Source of the DNA: Thiothrix nivea DSM 5205
GTDB lineage: Bacteria; Pseudomonadota; Gammaproteobacteria; Thiotrichales; Thiotrichaceae
Length of the DNA stretch: 64,000 bases
Assembly: GCF_000260135.1 (NCBI RefSeq)
Contig: NZ_JH651384.1
Location: 375,693 to 439,692 of the forward strand
Direction: 5' to 3'
The notes beneath the pieces are model-generated. The model was given only the letters and a program-made list of their open reading frames with translations. It searched no databases and was not told where the DNA came from. Shown here in pieces: positions 1 through 8,205 of the stretch. Every line of letters starts with the position of its first letter. The stretch's first letter is position 1. The translations under genes and the position numbers were made by a program.

Positions 1-408
1 AGGCAATGCGCCGCTGCTTTTCAGGAGGCGGGCGCGCTCGGCGTTGGCACGGGCTTCAGCGAGGCTGGCCTGCTTTTGCGCGACATCAGCTTTCACGGCG
101 GCTTGCGCAAGCCGTACCAGTTCCTGGCCTTTTTTCACTTCGTCGCCAATATCCACCAGCACGTCGGTGACGCGCAGGCCGCCGATTTCGGAGGCAATGA
201 TGGCTTCGTGCCACGGGGCAATGGCACCGTTGGCGGTGATGCCGGTATTCCAGCTTTCTTCCACCGGCGTGGCAACACTTACCGCCAGCGCAGGCTTGGC
301 GGGCAGGGCATCGGGCGCTTCTTCCGCCCGTACCGGCAGTGAGGGTAGGGCTGCCAGTACAGACGCAAGAAACAATGAACGGATAGCAAGCGCAGTAGAA
401 TTCTTCAT
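1..408 (-). CDS. RND efflux periplasmic adaptor (HlyD/MFP family), N-terminal part, runs off the window
   Basis: The minus strand from an ATG at 406-408 reads a signal peptide (MKNSTALAIRSLFLASVLAA, then a cleavage-like VRAEEA), a first beta strand region and a biotinyl-lipoyl-like half motif (ASEIGGLRVTDVLVDIGDEV, then KKGQELVRL). It continues into the alanine-rich start of the coiled-coil hairpin (KQASLAEARANAERARLL). This order is that of membrane-fusion proteins linking an inner-membrane RND pump to an outer-membrane channel. About 136 residues are present; the rest and any permease lie left of the window. It is a different gene from the adaptor at 58720. The upstream palindromes at 414-461 suggest control by a repressor. 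Family is confident, substrate unknown. Confidence 0.85.
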   Translation of the reverse strand, partial: MKNSTALAIRSLFLASVLAALPSLPVRAEEAPDALPAKPALAVSVATPVEESWNTGITANGAIAPWHEAIIASEIGGLRVTDVLVDIGDEVKKGQELVRLAQAAVKADVAQKQASLAEARANAERARLLKSSGALP

Positions 409-413
409 ATTAA

Positions 414-461
414 TGACTGCCAGTCAGTTGTTTGAGGCAAATCTTAAATGACCACTAGTCA
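414..461 (-). promoter_or_regulatory. Pair of palindromic operator-like sites upstream of the efflux adaptor
   Basis: TGACTGCCAGTCA at 414-426 is a perfect 6-1-6 palindrome. TGACCACTAGTCA at 449-461 is a related, slightly imperfect copy 35 bp away, and both are followed by GTTG. The sites lie 6-53 bases upstream of the adaptor ATG. TGAC(T)-N-(A)GTCA palindromes are typical of TetR-type repressors of RND pumps, but no tetR gene is visible here, so the regulator is inferred. Confidence 0.5.
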
Positions 462-646
462 GTTGTCGAGTTCTCTGATAAACATGACCTGTGATATTTT
501 TTGGCTGTTATATTTGCTTTGTGATTATTGGTGTTCGCAAATCCGGTGTTCTGTATCACAGATTAATTTATGCGTTGTGGGCTAACATTTGTAACAGGGC
601 TTATCTAGTAACTGGATGTTTACAAAGTTTATCAAAAGGTGCGTTT

Positions 647-2830
647 ATGAAACTGGTATCGTCAAGCAATTGGCGGCTTTCAATAGGGGGATTTACGGCG
701 TTATTGCTGGTCACATCGCTGCTGACAGCGTGTGGTGGTGGTTCCGCCAATAATACGGCAGGTAATTCGTCTGCGAGTGGGGATGCTGCGGGTAATGTGG
801 TTGCGGAGAATAATGCGCCAACTGCTGACGCGGGTACGAACCGGACAGCCAATAAAAAAACCTCGGTGACGCTGGATGGCAGCGCCAGTTTTGACCCCGA
901 TGGGGAGATTGTCAGTTATGCCTGGAAACAGACGGCAGGCACAGAAGTGGAGTGGATAGATGCCGCTGCCGCAAACGCAGTGTTTACCATGCCAGATGTG
1001 TTGGCGGATGAAACCCTCACCTTTGAACTGACAGTAACGGATAATAGTGGTGGCAAAGCCTACAGTTCGGTCAATGTGCTGGTCAGGAACCGGTTGACGG
1101 GGTATTTCATTGCCCCACCGGTGGCTGGCCTGCATTATCAGACGCCCACTTTGTCTGGTGAAACCGGTACGAAGGGCGAGTTTGAATATAACGATAATGA
1201 ACAAGTGACTTTTACGATTGGTGATATTTCCCTGGGTACTGCTTTGGCGGCTCCGCAAGTGACACCGTTTGATCTCGTGGGGATCACGCCGCCGATGGCC
1301 GCGGCGGAGGTCGATAAGGCAATCCAGGATTTCTGGAATACCAAAAAGCCAACCCCGCTGGGGGTGGTGGCCAATATTGCCCAGTTCCTCCAGACTGTTG
1401 ACGAAGACGCCAACCCGGATAACGGGATTGCCATACCTCCCGCCTTGCATGACGTTGCCACCGGCCAAGCGTTGGATTTCAGCAAGATTCCGGTCAGGCC
1501 GGGGTATTCCGGGTATTGGCTTGAATGGGATAACCGCTATTCACCGTTATACCGGTTTATTGGCTTGGCAAGGCTCGCCGGTTTGTGGGGTGGTGTGCGC
1601 GTGGTGCGTGACCCGTTGTATGCATTGGATTCCCTCTATGCGGGGCTTGGGCTTGTGCCTGATATTTCAGTATTTTCCAAGAAACCAGGAGACCGATCAT
1701 ATTACAATGCCAGTTGGACTTGCGACTATAACGCCAATGGTAGGCAAACCCAATGTTACTATGAATACCCTCCTTCCGTTACTCGTGGGCTGATCTTTAA
1801 TGGCCGTGCTGACGGTCCTCCTTGGGAATGGGACGCCAACGGTGGCGCTACAAAATACAATCGTTTTACCATGTTTGATGATGGCAAGGGCAAGGGGGGA
1901 AGCAAGAGAAAATATAGTTATAGTGGGTATACAGCCATGTACTCATATTATTACCCATATTATTCCCGGACTTGGGCGATGGATCCTATGGCCAACAAAA
2001 TCACTGAATCTGTTTGGAAGGAGGATGGATCTTTGTCCAGTTATGCCGTCCATTCCTTTGACAGGCAGGGTAACAAAGTGCTGGAAGAATACGACAGCGA
2101 TGGTGACGGTAATATAGACTCACGTAACGCATACGCCTATACCTATGATGAGCAGGGCAACAAAGTGCTGGAAGAGTTCGATAAAGATGCTGACGGCAAT
2201 GCAGACTCACGTAACGCTTATGCCTATGATGGGCAAGGCAACAAAGTGCTGGAAGAGTTCGATAAAGATGCTGATGGCAATGCGGACTCACGTAACGCCT
2301 ATGCCTATGATGGGCAAGGCAACAAAGTGCTGGAAGAGTTCGATAAAGATGCTGATGGCAATGCGGACTCACGTAACGCCTATGCCTATGATGGGCAAGG
2401 CAACAAAGTGCTGGAAGAGTTCGACAACGACGCGGACGGTAATGCAGACTCACGTTACACATATGCCTATGATGGACAGGGTAATCAAGTCTTGAAGGAG
2501 TACGATAGCAGCGACGCTGACAGCAATGCAGACTCACGTTACATATACGCCTATGACGGCCAGGGCCACAAGGTGTTGGAGGAATACGACAGCGATGCTG
2601 ACGGCAATGTAGATTCGCGTTACATATACACCTATAACGTAGACGGGATTTTGGTTTTGCGTGAATACGATAGTAACGCTGATGGCATTATCGATCATCG
2701 TTACGAAAACGAAAATTTATCGACTGATATTTACATCAAGACTGGTAAATGGGCAAATTATCTAGATTGGGAATGGTGGCCTTATATAGATGATATAGGC
2801 AAGAAGCTAACCGGTATGAATGCTTCGTAA
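647..2830 (+). CDS. PKD-domain lipoprotein with C-terminal acidic tandem repeats
   Basis: The start is ATG 647, behind AAAGG at 635-639; the open frame extends further upstream but without a signal. MKLVSSSNWRLSIGGF, then ALLLVTSLLTAC, is a lipoprotein signal peptide with lipobox LTAC (Cys about residue 29), followed by a Ser/Asn/Gly-rich spacer. Residues about 60-150 are a PKD-like domain (NAPTADAG, LDGSASFDPDGEI, LTVTDNSGG). Residues about 150-290 resemble a domain found in many gammaproteobacterial lipoproteins (GETGTKGEFEYNDNEQVTF, FLQTVDEDANPDNGI). From residue 472 come 27-residue repeats with the core YDGQGNKVLEEFDKDADGN, then ADSR, in which DxDxDGxxD resembles an EF-hand-type calcium loop. 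The product should be an outer-membrane-anchored surface protein. Function unknown. Confidence 0.8.
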   Translation: MKLVSSSNWRLSIGGFTALLLVTSLLTACGGGSANNTAGNSSASGDAAGNVVAENNAPTADAGTNRTANKKTSVTLDGSASFDPDGEIVSYAWKQTAGTEVEWIDAAAANAVFTMPDVLADETLTFELTVTDNSGGKAYSSVNVLVRNRLTGYFIAPPVAGLHYQTPTLSGETGTKGEFEYNDNEQVTFTIGDISLGTALAAPQVTPFDLVGITPPMAAAEVDKAIQDFWNTKKPTPLGVVANIAQFLQTVDEDANPDNGIAIPPALHDVATGQALDFSKIPVRPGYSGYWLEWDNRYSPLYRFIGLARLAGLWGGVRVVRDPLYALDSLYAGLGLVPDISVFSKKPGDRSYYNASWTCDYNANGRQTQCYYEYPPSVTRGLIFNGRADGPPWEWDANGGATKYNRFTMFDDGKGKGGSKRKYSYSGYTAMYSYYYPYYSRTWAMDPMANKITESVWKEDGSLSSYAVHSFDRQGNKVLEEYDSDGDGNIDSRNAYAYTYDEQGNKVLEEFDKDADGNADSRNAYAYDGQGNKVLEEFDKDADGNADSRNAYAYDGQGNKVLEEFDKDADGNADSRNAYAYDGQGNKVLEEFDNDADGNADSRYTYAYDGQGNQVLKEYDSSDADSNADSRYIYAYDGQGHKVLEEYDSDADGNVDSRYIYTYNVDGILVLREYDSNADGIIDHRYENENLSTDIYIKTGKWANYLDWEWWPYIDDIGKKLTGMNAS
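2060..2703 (+). repeat. 81-bp in-frame tandem repeat array
   Basis: About eight units of 81 bp (27 codons) follow one another. The central three, about 2225-2467, are almost identical in DNA, while outer units diverge (YDSDGDGNID, YDSSDADSNAD, YDSNADGIID). One flanking unit carries two extra codons (AYTYDE). The gradient from identical centre to diverged ends suggests recent expansion by unequal crossing-over or slippage. Confidence 0.85.
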
Positions 2831-2876
2831 AAGTTATATCTCATATCATAAATAAAAATTATCGATAATCAAGCCG

Positions 2877-2911
2877 AAGCCCGGCTGAACGGACTATGCC
2901 CAGCCGGGCTT
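2877..2911 (+). terminator. Rho-independent-like terminator after the lipoprotein gene
   Basis: AAGCCCGGCTG (2877-2887) pairs perfectly with CAGCCGGGCTT (2901-2911) across a 13-base loop, 46 bases after the stop codon. The T-tract is short (TTGGTT), so termination strength is uncertain. Confidence 0.6.
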
Positions 2912-2994
2912 TGGTTCAGTCCCGTTCTGCGGGCTTTGATTATCCTGCTATGATTGCTATCATCCCCGCTTTTCCCTGGTACTGGCGGAATACA

Positions 2995-4090
2995 ATGGAA
3001 CTCAACCCCACCTACACCAAGATCAAAGACCTTCAGGGGCGCGTCGACGCTCTGAGGGGGTATCTTTGACTACGAAGTCAAAAGCGAACGACTGGAAGAA
3101 GTAAGCCGCGAGCTCGAACTCCCTGACGTTTGGAACGACCCCAAACGCGCCCAGGAACTCGGCAAGGAACGCTCGGTGCTGGACGGCATCGTCGGCGGCA
3201 TCGACAAGATCACCTCCGGCCTGGCCGATGCCAAAGAGCTGCTCGAACTGGCCGAAATGGAAGACGACGAAGCCAGCGCCAACGCCGTCATCGCTGATGT
3301 GGACAGCATCGAGAACGAAGTCAAAACCCTCGAATTCCAGCGCATGTTCTGCGGCGAAATGGACATGAACAATGCGTTCCTCGACATCCAGGCCGGTTCC
3401 GGCGGCACCGAGGCGCAGGATTGGGCGGAAATGCTGCTGCGCATGTATTTGCGTTGGGGTGAGGCCAAAGGTTTCAAGACCGAGCTGATCGAAGCCACCG
3501 CAGGTGACGTGGCGGGTATTAAGGGCGCGACCATTAGCTTTGAAGGGCCATACGCCTTCGGCTGGTTGCGTACTGAAACCGGCGTCCACCGTCTGGTGCG
3601 CAAATCGCCCTTCGACTCCGGCAACCGCCGCCACACCTCGTTTACCGGCGTATTCGTTTCCCCGGAAGTGGATGACAACATCGACATTGACATCAACCCG
3701 GCAGATTTGCGCATTGACGTTTACCGCGCCTCCGGCGCAGGTGGTCAGCACGTCAACCGGACGGAATCAGCTGTGCGTATCACCCACATTCCGACCAATA
3801 CCGTTGTACAGTGCCAGAGCGGGCGTTCCCAGCACCAGAACAAGGACACCGCGATGAAACAATTGCGTGCCAAGTTGTACGAGCTGGAAATGATGAAGCG
3901 CAATGCCGAAAAGCAGGCGCTGGAAGACAGCAAATCCGACATTGGTTGGGGCAGCCAGATCCGTTCCTACGTCCTCGACCAGTCGCGCATCAAGGATTTG
4001 CGTACCGGCGTGGAAACGGCCAACACCCAGGCGGTGCTGGATGGCGACCTCGATAAATTTATTGAAGCAAGTTTGAAAAGCGGACTCTAA
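2995..4090 (+). CDS. prfB: Peptide chain release factor 2 (RF2), programmed +1 frameshift
   Basis: RF2 recognises UGA/UAA and triggers peptide release. Frame one starts at ATG 2995 and ends after 24 codons ([20 protein letters not shown], then RGYL) at TGA 3067-3069. Translation resumes +1 at GAC 3068 and runs to 4090. The spliced product is about 364 residues, the normal size. It carries the SPF recognition tripeptide ([12 protein letters not shown]) and the GGQ catalytic loop ([19 protein letters not shown]). The gene lies 2 bases upstream of lysS, an old proteobacterial pairing. Expression is self-regulated through the frameshift: when RF2 is scarce the ribosome pauses at UGA and slips. 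Confidence 0.97.
3055..3070 (+). promoter_or_regulatory. RF2 autoregulatory +1 frameshift site
   Basis: AGGGGGTATCTTTGAC is present: an internal Shine-Dalgarno (AGGGGG, 3055-3060) three bases before the slippery CTT (3064-3066) and the in-frame TGA. This matches the canonical enterobacterial prfB site base for base. Confidence 0.97.
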
Positions 4091-4092
4091 GC

Positions 4093-5646
4093 ATGAGCGA
4101 ACAAGAACTCCCTCAAGAACATTCCGATGACAACAAACTGATTACGCAACGCCGCGAAAAGCTGGCGAAACTGCGTGAACAGGGTGTGGCATTCCCCAAC
4201 AACGTGGTGCGCGACAACAATGCCGCTGACCTGCACGCGCAGTACGGCGAACACGACAAGCCGTGGTTTGAGGAAAACCCGGTGGAAGTGACCGTCGCCG
4301 GGCGCATGATGCTCAAGCGTTTGATGGGCAAGGCCAGTTTCGCCACTATTTCGGACGTATCTGGCCGCATCCAGCTTTACACCCAGAAAAACGTGCTGGG
4401 CGATGAGCTGTTTACCGAATACAGCCACTGGGACTTGGGCGATATTATCTGGGCGGCGGGTACGCTGTTCAAAACCCAGACGGGCGAGCTGTCGGTCAAG
4501 GTCAAGGAAATCCGCCTGCTGACCAAATCGCTGCGCCCACTGCCGGAAAAATTCCACGGTTTGACTGACCATGAGCAGCGTTACCGCCAGCGCTACATCG
4601 ACCTGATCATGAACCACGAAACCCGTGATGCGTTTGTGGTGCGTTCCAAGATCGTCAGTTATATCCGCAATTTCTTCATCCAGCGCGACTTTCTGGAAGT
4701 GGAAACGCCGATGTTGCAGGTGATTCCGGGCGGGGCGACCGCACGGCCTTTCATCACGCATCACAATGCGCTGGATTTGCCCATGTATTTGCGGATTGCG
4801 CCGGAGTTGTACCTCAAGCGGCTGGTAGTGGGCGGTTTCGAACGCGTGTTTGAAATTAACCGCAATTTCCGCAACGAGGGGCTTTCCACCCGCCATAACC
4901 CTGAATTCACCATGATCGAATTCTATCAGGCGTATGCGACCTACCATGACCTGATGGATTTGACCGAAGCGCTGATGCGCGGCATTGCTACCGATGTGAT
5001 TGGCAGCAGCGAAGTCGTCTATCAGGGTGAAACCTTCGATTTCAGCCAGCCGTTTACGCGTATCAGCGTGCGTGATTCCATCTTGCACTTTAACCCGAAT
5101 GTCACAGGTGAGCAGATTGACACGCTGGAAGGGGCGCGGGCTGTTGCTACCAGCCTCGGTATTCCGCTCAAGGATAGTTATGGCCTCGGCAAAGTGCAGA
5201 TCGAAATCTTCGAGAAAACCGTTGAGCATCGCCTGATGCAGCCGACTTTCATTACCGAGTATCCGGCGGAAGTGTCACCGCTGGCTCGTCGCAACGACGC
5301 CAACCCGTTCATTACTGACCGTTTCGAGTTCTTCGTCGGCGGGCGTGAGATTGGTAACGGTTTCTCCGAGTTGAATGACGCGGAAGACCAGGCCGAGCGT
5401 TTCATGCAACAGGTGGCGGACAAGGATGCGGGTGATGATGAAGCCATGCACTACGACGCCGATTACGTGCGGGCACTGGAATACGGAATGCCGCCGACAG
5501 CGGGGCAGGGGATCGGGATTGACCGGCTGGTGATGCTGTTTACCGATGCGCCGTCGATCAGGGATGTGATTTTGTTCCCCCATATGCGGCCAGAAGGATG
5601 TGTAGGGCTTGTCCTCGCAGCGGATGGAGCGAAGCGGAACCCGTAA
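4093..5646 (+). CDS. lysS: Lysyl-tRNA synthetase, class II, with altered C-terminus
   Basis: Charges tRNA-Lys. The N-terminal OB-fold ([20 protein letters not shown]) is followed by class II motif 2 ([19 protein letters not shown]) and motif 3 ([20 protein letters not shown]). LysRS usually stops shortly after the conserved FPxMRPE. Here FPHMRPEG continues with about 15 unrelated residues ([15 protein letters not shown]), so the natural stop seems to have been replaced by foreign DNA near 5590, next to the dif-element remnant. All catalytic motifs precede that point, so activity is probably kept. It directly follows prfB. Confidence 0.95.
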   Translation: MSEQELPQEHSDDNKLITQRREKLAKLREQGVAFPNNVVRDNNAADLHAQYGEHDKPWFEENPVEVTVAGRMMLKRLMGKASFATISDVSGRIQLYTQKNVLGDELFTEYSHWDLGDIIWAAGTLFKTQTGELSVKVKEIRLLTKSLRPLPEKFHGLTDHEQRYRQRYIDLIMNHETRDAFVVRSKIVSYIRNFFIQRDFLEVETPMLQVIPGGATARPFITHHNALDLPMYLRIAPELYLKRLVVGGFERVFEINRNFRNEGLSTRHNPEFTMIEFYQAYATYHDLMDLTEALMRGIATDVIGSSEVVYQGETFDFSQPFTRISVRDSILHFNPNVTGEQIDTLEGARAVATSLGIPLKDSYGLGKVQIEIFEKTVEHRLMQPTFITEYPAEVSPLARRNDANPFITDRFEFFVGGREIGNGFSELNDAEDQAERFMQQVADKDAGDDEAMHYDADYVRALEYGMPPTAGQGIGIDRLVMLFTDAPSIRDVILFPHMRPEGCVGLVLAADGAKRNP

Positions 5647-5654
5647 ACAGCCTG

Positions 5655-5865
5655 GTCGCGCAGCAATACCCCCAGCATCATCACCATCATCTGCAAGGGT
5701 GATCCTATCAGCTCGTGGGCAAGCTCCATTGTCCACGCTGATGTTTTTATCATCCGCGTATCCATGCCATGACTCCAAAAGGGCTGTCCTAAGCCCGCGC
5801 CGCCACAAATGCAAGGTGGAAAACTCCACCATCCGACAGACTAGCCCCTTTTGCGAATTTCGCAT
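5655..5865 (-). pseudogene. Decayed copy of the dif-element small gene (homologue of 8206-8481)
   Basis: Like the intact gene at 8206-8481, the minus strand starts with ATG (5863-5865) inside a XerC-type arm and begins MRN. In another frame (5690-5765) it reads MIKTSAWTMELAHELIGSP followed by LQ, which matches MVKASIFGQELMHELAGSP plus LQ of the intact protein residue for residue at the key positions. Frameshifts and loss of the C-terminus show it is dead. It lies between lysS and the left attachment site, as expected if an older, related element was integrated at dif before the present one and then largely deleted. Confidence 0.55.
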
Positions 5866-5884
5866 AATGCATACCGTGGTAAAA
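5857..5884 (+). other. Left attachment site (attL): XerC arm + central region + degenerate XerD arm
   Basis: XerC-type arm ATTTCGCATAA (5857-5867), central TGCATA (5868-5873), then CCGTGGTAAAA (5874-5884), which keeps only the terminal TNAAA-like bases of a XerD arm. After XerCD recombination the right half here would come from the element, so attP of the circular form is inferred to lack a canonical XerD site. Confidence 0.75.
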
Positions 5885-6599
5885 TGGTTTAAAAAATCAT
5901 AGCCATGTTTTAAAAATTCGATTTAAAAGATAATGGCAATGGTTTTAAAAGCCAGATAAATGGATTTCTATTTTCAATAAAACCGGGTTGGCGTTATATG
6001 TTCGCGCCTCTTAAAAAGTAGCGGCGGGGAGTATCAGAACAGTTGCACCGTACTTTATTCCGCGTAATCCGGCCTACTGGCCGCGACCATAACGCCAGAA
6101 TCTGACGCCGTGCGCACCGCTGACTGTAGATGACAGCGGCTAATGCTGACATGCCTTTGATGGATAGTAAGGTTGGGCATGATCGTCACCTGAAAGCTGT
6201 CTTTGTGCGCCGTGCGCACCTGCTCGCGCATGTGAGCCGCACTGGTTACCGGTCGGATAGACAAAGGAAAGTGGGCTTGGGACATTCAGCCAGTGGATGA
6301 TCATGTGGACTGATGGCGTAGCGCCTACCGGCTGCCCTGCCCACAGCGCGCAGTCGACGGAGCGGGGGGGTAGGGTGGCCGGTAGGCCGCTATCCCTTGT
6401 CATAAGGCACATATCTGGCCATTGGCCAAAATAAAGCCCCCTGCGTGGCTGCATACAGCTAACTTTTAAGCAATATTGACCTTTCGTCGGTTGCCCCATT
6501 GCGGCTAAACTGCCGATTACATTAGTTTTGGTTCGATGCCATAAAGTAAGGCATGGGTGGCTCCCGAGGTGTATCCGGAATAGCCAATATGACACCAGC
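5885..6599. other. Gene-poor left part of the dif element
   Basis: No convincing gene is seen in these 715 bases. The first 120 bases are AT-rich with several TTTTAAAA runs; in the circular form this would lie directly upstream of the minus-strand gene starting at 8481 and may hold its promoter. Short inverted repeats occur around 6115-6145 (CCGCTG/CAGCGG). Antisense frames of 76 and 194 codons have unlikely composition and no ribosome site. GGGTAGGG at 6368-6375 matches the FtsK-orienting KOPS motif and points toward dif. Confidence 0.4.
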
Positions 6600-6716
6600 G
6601 TGAACCTACCGAATTGGGGTTCACGGACTCTGCATGGCTTGGGCGTGTGGGGTTTCGCCTTAAGGCGGGCGACTGGGAAGAAAGTAAGGCCGAATTGTTG
6701 GAAGCAATCCGGCCTT
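6600..6716 (+). other. Hairpin cluster upstream of rep, candidate replication origin
   Basis: Three inverted repeats follow one another: GTGAACC/GGTTCAC (6600-6606 with 6618-6624), the palindrome CGCCTTAAGGCG (6656-6667), and a 12-bp stem with one mismatch (6686-6697 with 6705-6716, AAGGCCG/CCGGCCTT). They end about 40 bases before the rep start. Rolling-circle origins are typically such clusters beside rep, but the nick site cannot be identified from sequence alone. The last hairpin could instead attenuate rep. Confidence 0.4.
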
Positions 6717-6754
6717 GTGTCCAAGGCTCAACGTACACTTGAGGCTCCCGAACC

Positions 6755-7768
6755 GTGCAAACTATAACCCCTGCGGGTTCTGCCCGCAATCCGTCGGGTG
6801 ACGTGTGGTCTACCGGCGGCGTGTTGTCCCCTGAATCCGCCAGCAAGTTGGATGCCTGGGTTTCCCGCCATTTGGCCAAACCTGCGGAACTCCCGCTGAT
6901 CCCTCTGGCTGAGGTTCCCCGCTATGTTCCGGGGACTGCTATCCCGATAGCAGGTTACCAGCCCGCCGCCCACGTTCAGGAAACCGTTACCCTCCAGATT
7001 GGTGCTCAGGATGTGATTGTTAAGCACAAGATCACCAACGGTTCGTTGCCGAACCATGGGGGAGGGGGCAAACGCGGCAAGATCACCCAATTGTCGAAAC
7101 CTTCCATCAAGCGTATGAAACTGGCAATCCGTAACGTGCCTGATGGTTCCGTCAAGTCCATGCTGACGCTGACCTACCCGAAGGAATTCCCCTGTGATGG
7201 TGACAAGGTGAAACGCGACCTTCGCGCCATGCGTAAATGGCTGGTGCGCCACCATGTCGGCGGTGTCTGGATTTTGGAATTTCAGAAGAGGGGAGCGCCA
7301 CACTTGCACTTGTTCCTGACGGGTTGGCCGTCGGGCGGCATTGATGGGGTTGCCCGTGCCTGGTATCGGATCGTCGGTTCTGATGACCGTAAGCATCTGG
7401 ACTGGCATTTGGGCAAGCTGTCCGGGCGTCCGTGCCTTGAGTGGATGCGCAAGCCGCATGTTGCCAGCCTGTACGCCACCAAGTACGCCGCGAAACAGGA
7501 ACAGAAGGCCGTCCCCGAAGGCTTCACCAACGTGGGCAGGTTCTGGGGTGTGTTTGGCAACCTGCGCCCGGTCTGGCGTTTCGTGGTGGGGCATGGCTAC
7601 ACCTGCGGGAATGCCACGCGCCAACTGGTGAACCACTACAAATGCCGGTTTGATGAACGCGCCCTGCAAGGGCATTGGTTGCACAAGCTGTTTGTGTCCT
7701 CTGTCCTGTGGGGTGGTGCTGCTGAACTGGATGAAATCCTTGTCTTTGTGCAATGGACACCGTTTTAG
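6755..7768 (+). CDS. Rolling-circle replication initiator (HUH endonuclease)
   Basis: The frame starts with GTG at 6755 and gives 337 residues. The HUH metal-binding motif is APHLHLFLTGWP (H183, H185), preceded by the strand GGVWILEFQKRG. A tyrosine motif YATKYAAK follows at residues 240-247, with Y240 or Y244 as candidate nicking residues and K243 between them. MLTLTYPKEFP near residue 135 is the expected motif 1. This layout is that of Rep proteins of small filamentous phages, satellite phages and RCR plasmids. It is followed 9 bases later by the next gene. The start is uncertain, because the first 60 residues look non-globular and an internal start is possible. A Rep function is well supported; phage or plasmid lifestyle is open. 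Confidence 0.85.
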   Translation: MQTITPAGSARNPSGDVWSTGGVLSPESASKLDAWVSRHLAKPAELPLIPLAEVPRYVPGTAIPIAGYQPAAHVQETVTLQIGAQDVIVKHKITNGSLPNHGGGGKRGKITQLSKPSIKRMKLAIRNVPDGSVKSMLTLTYPKEFPCDGDKVKRDLRAMRKWLVRHHVGGVWILEFQKRGAPHLHLFLTGWPSGGIDGVARAWYRIVGSDDRKHLDWHLGKLSGRPCLEWMRKPHVASLYATKYAAKQEQKAVPEGFTNVGRFWGVFGNLRPVWRFVVGHGYTCGNATRQLVNHYKCRFDERALQGHWLHKLFVSSVLWGGAAELDEILVFVQWTPF

Positions 7769-7777
7769 GGGGTGCTG

Positions 7778-8116
7778 ATGGGGAAAAATATCGACCTGTG
7801 GTCTGATTGTGAGCGTATCCCGTTGCGGTTTGCCGTCCATGTTGCCCAGCACAATGAAAGGGTGTTTGCCCGCGTTCTGGGTTGCCCGCGTGAACTGCTC
7901 ACGGAACTGAAATATCACCAGCGCCGGGTGAAGTTTGCCGGGTCGGTTGAGCTTGCGAAGCCTGAATCGTGGGTTTGGGCGCATTCCGCCGGGTTCCGCC
8001 GGTTTTCCGGGGTGCTGCCGCCGCCAGAATCATGGGTGTCGGCCTTGAACCTGCCGCCGGATTCTGTTCTGATAGGGGAACCGGATGAAGGTATAAGGCT
8101 TATTTCTCTCCGGTAG
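7778..8116 (+). CDS. Hypothetical protein of the dif element
   Basis: 112 residues from ATG 7778, with an AGGGGG ribosome site at 7767-7772; an in-frame GTG at 7772 lies inside that site and is less likely. The sequence (MGKNIDLWSDCERIPLRFAV, then a basic LLTELKYHQRRVKFAG segment, ending EPDEGIRLISLR) has no motif I recognise. There is no signal peptide or membrane segment, so it is probably cytoplasmic. It is co-transcribed with rep, 9 bases downstream. In filamentous phages and satellites this slot often holds a single-stranded-DNA-binding or accessory replication protein, but that is only positional. Confidence 0.6.
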   Translation: MGKNIDLWSDCERIPLRFAVHVAQHNERVFARVLGCPRELLTELKYHQRRVKFAGSVELAKPESWVWAHSAGFRRFSGVLPPPESWVSALNLPPDSVLIGEPDEGIRLISLR

Positions 8117-8173
8117 GATTGGAAAATTCAGGTTCAGTTCCTTATTTTGTTTTTGGTTTCCTGCCTTGACCCT

Positions 8174-8200
8174 GGCCCGGTGTTCCAGCTTCACCGGGCC
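8174..8200. terminator. Bidirectional terminator between convergent element genes
   Basis: GGCCCGGTG (8174-8182) pairs perfectly with CACCGGGCC (8192-8200) across a 9-base loop, placed between the plus-strand orf ending at 8116 and the minus-strand gene ending at 8206. T-rich sequence precedes it on the plus strand (TTATTTTGTTTTTGG). Confidence 0.65.
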
Positions 8201-8205
8201 AACCC

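Noticed and set aside
491..646. 52-codon upstream extension of the lipoprotein frame
   Set aside because: A proper lipoprotein signal peptide with ribosome site starts at 647; the extension has no signal features.
2060..2703. Tandem array considered as a CRISPR
   Set aside because: Units are contiguous, in frame and without spacers; they code for protein. No CRISPR array or cas gene is seen anywhere in the window.
4087..5229. 380-codon antisense frame over lysS
   Set aside because: Shadow of a well-conserved synthetase gene with no ribosome site or motif.
6055..6285. 76-codon minus-strand frame in the dif element
   Set aside because: Could be a small phage protein, but no ribosome site, no motif and overlapping inverted repeats; not supported enough.
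6140..6724. 194-codon minus-strand frame in the left part of the dif element
   Set aside because: Odd composition, overlaps the hairpin cluster, no start signal; treated as non-coding.
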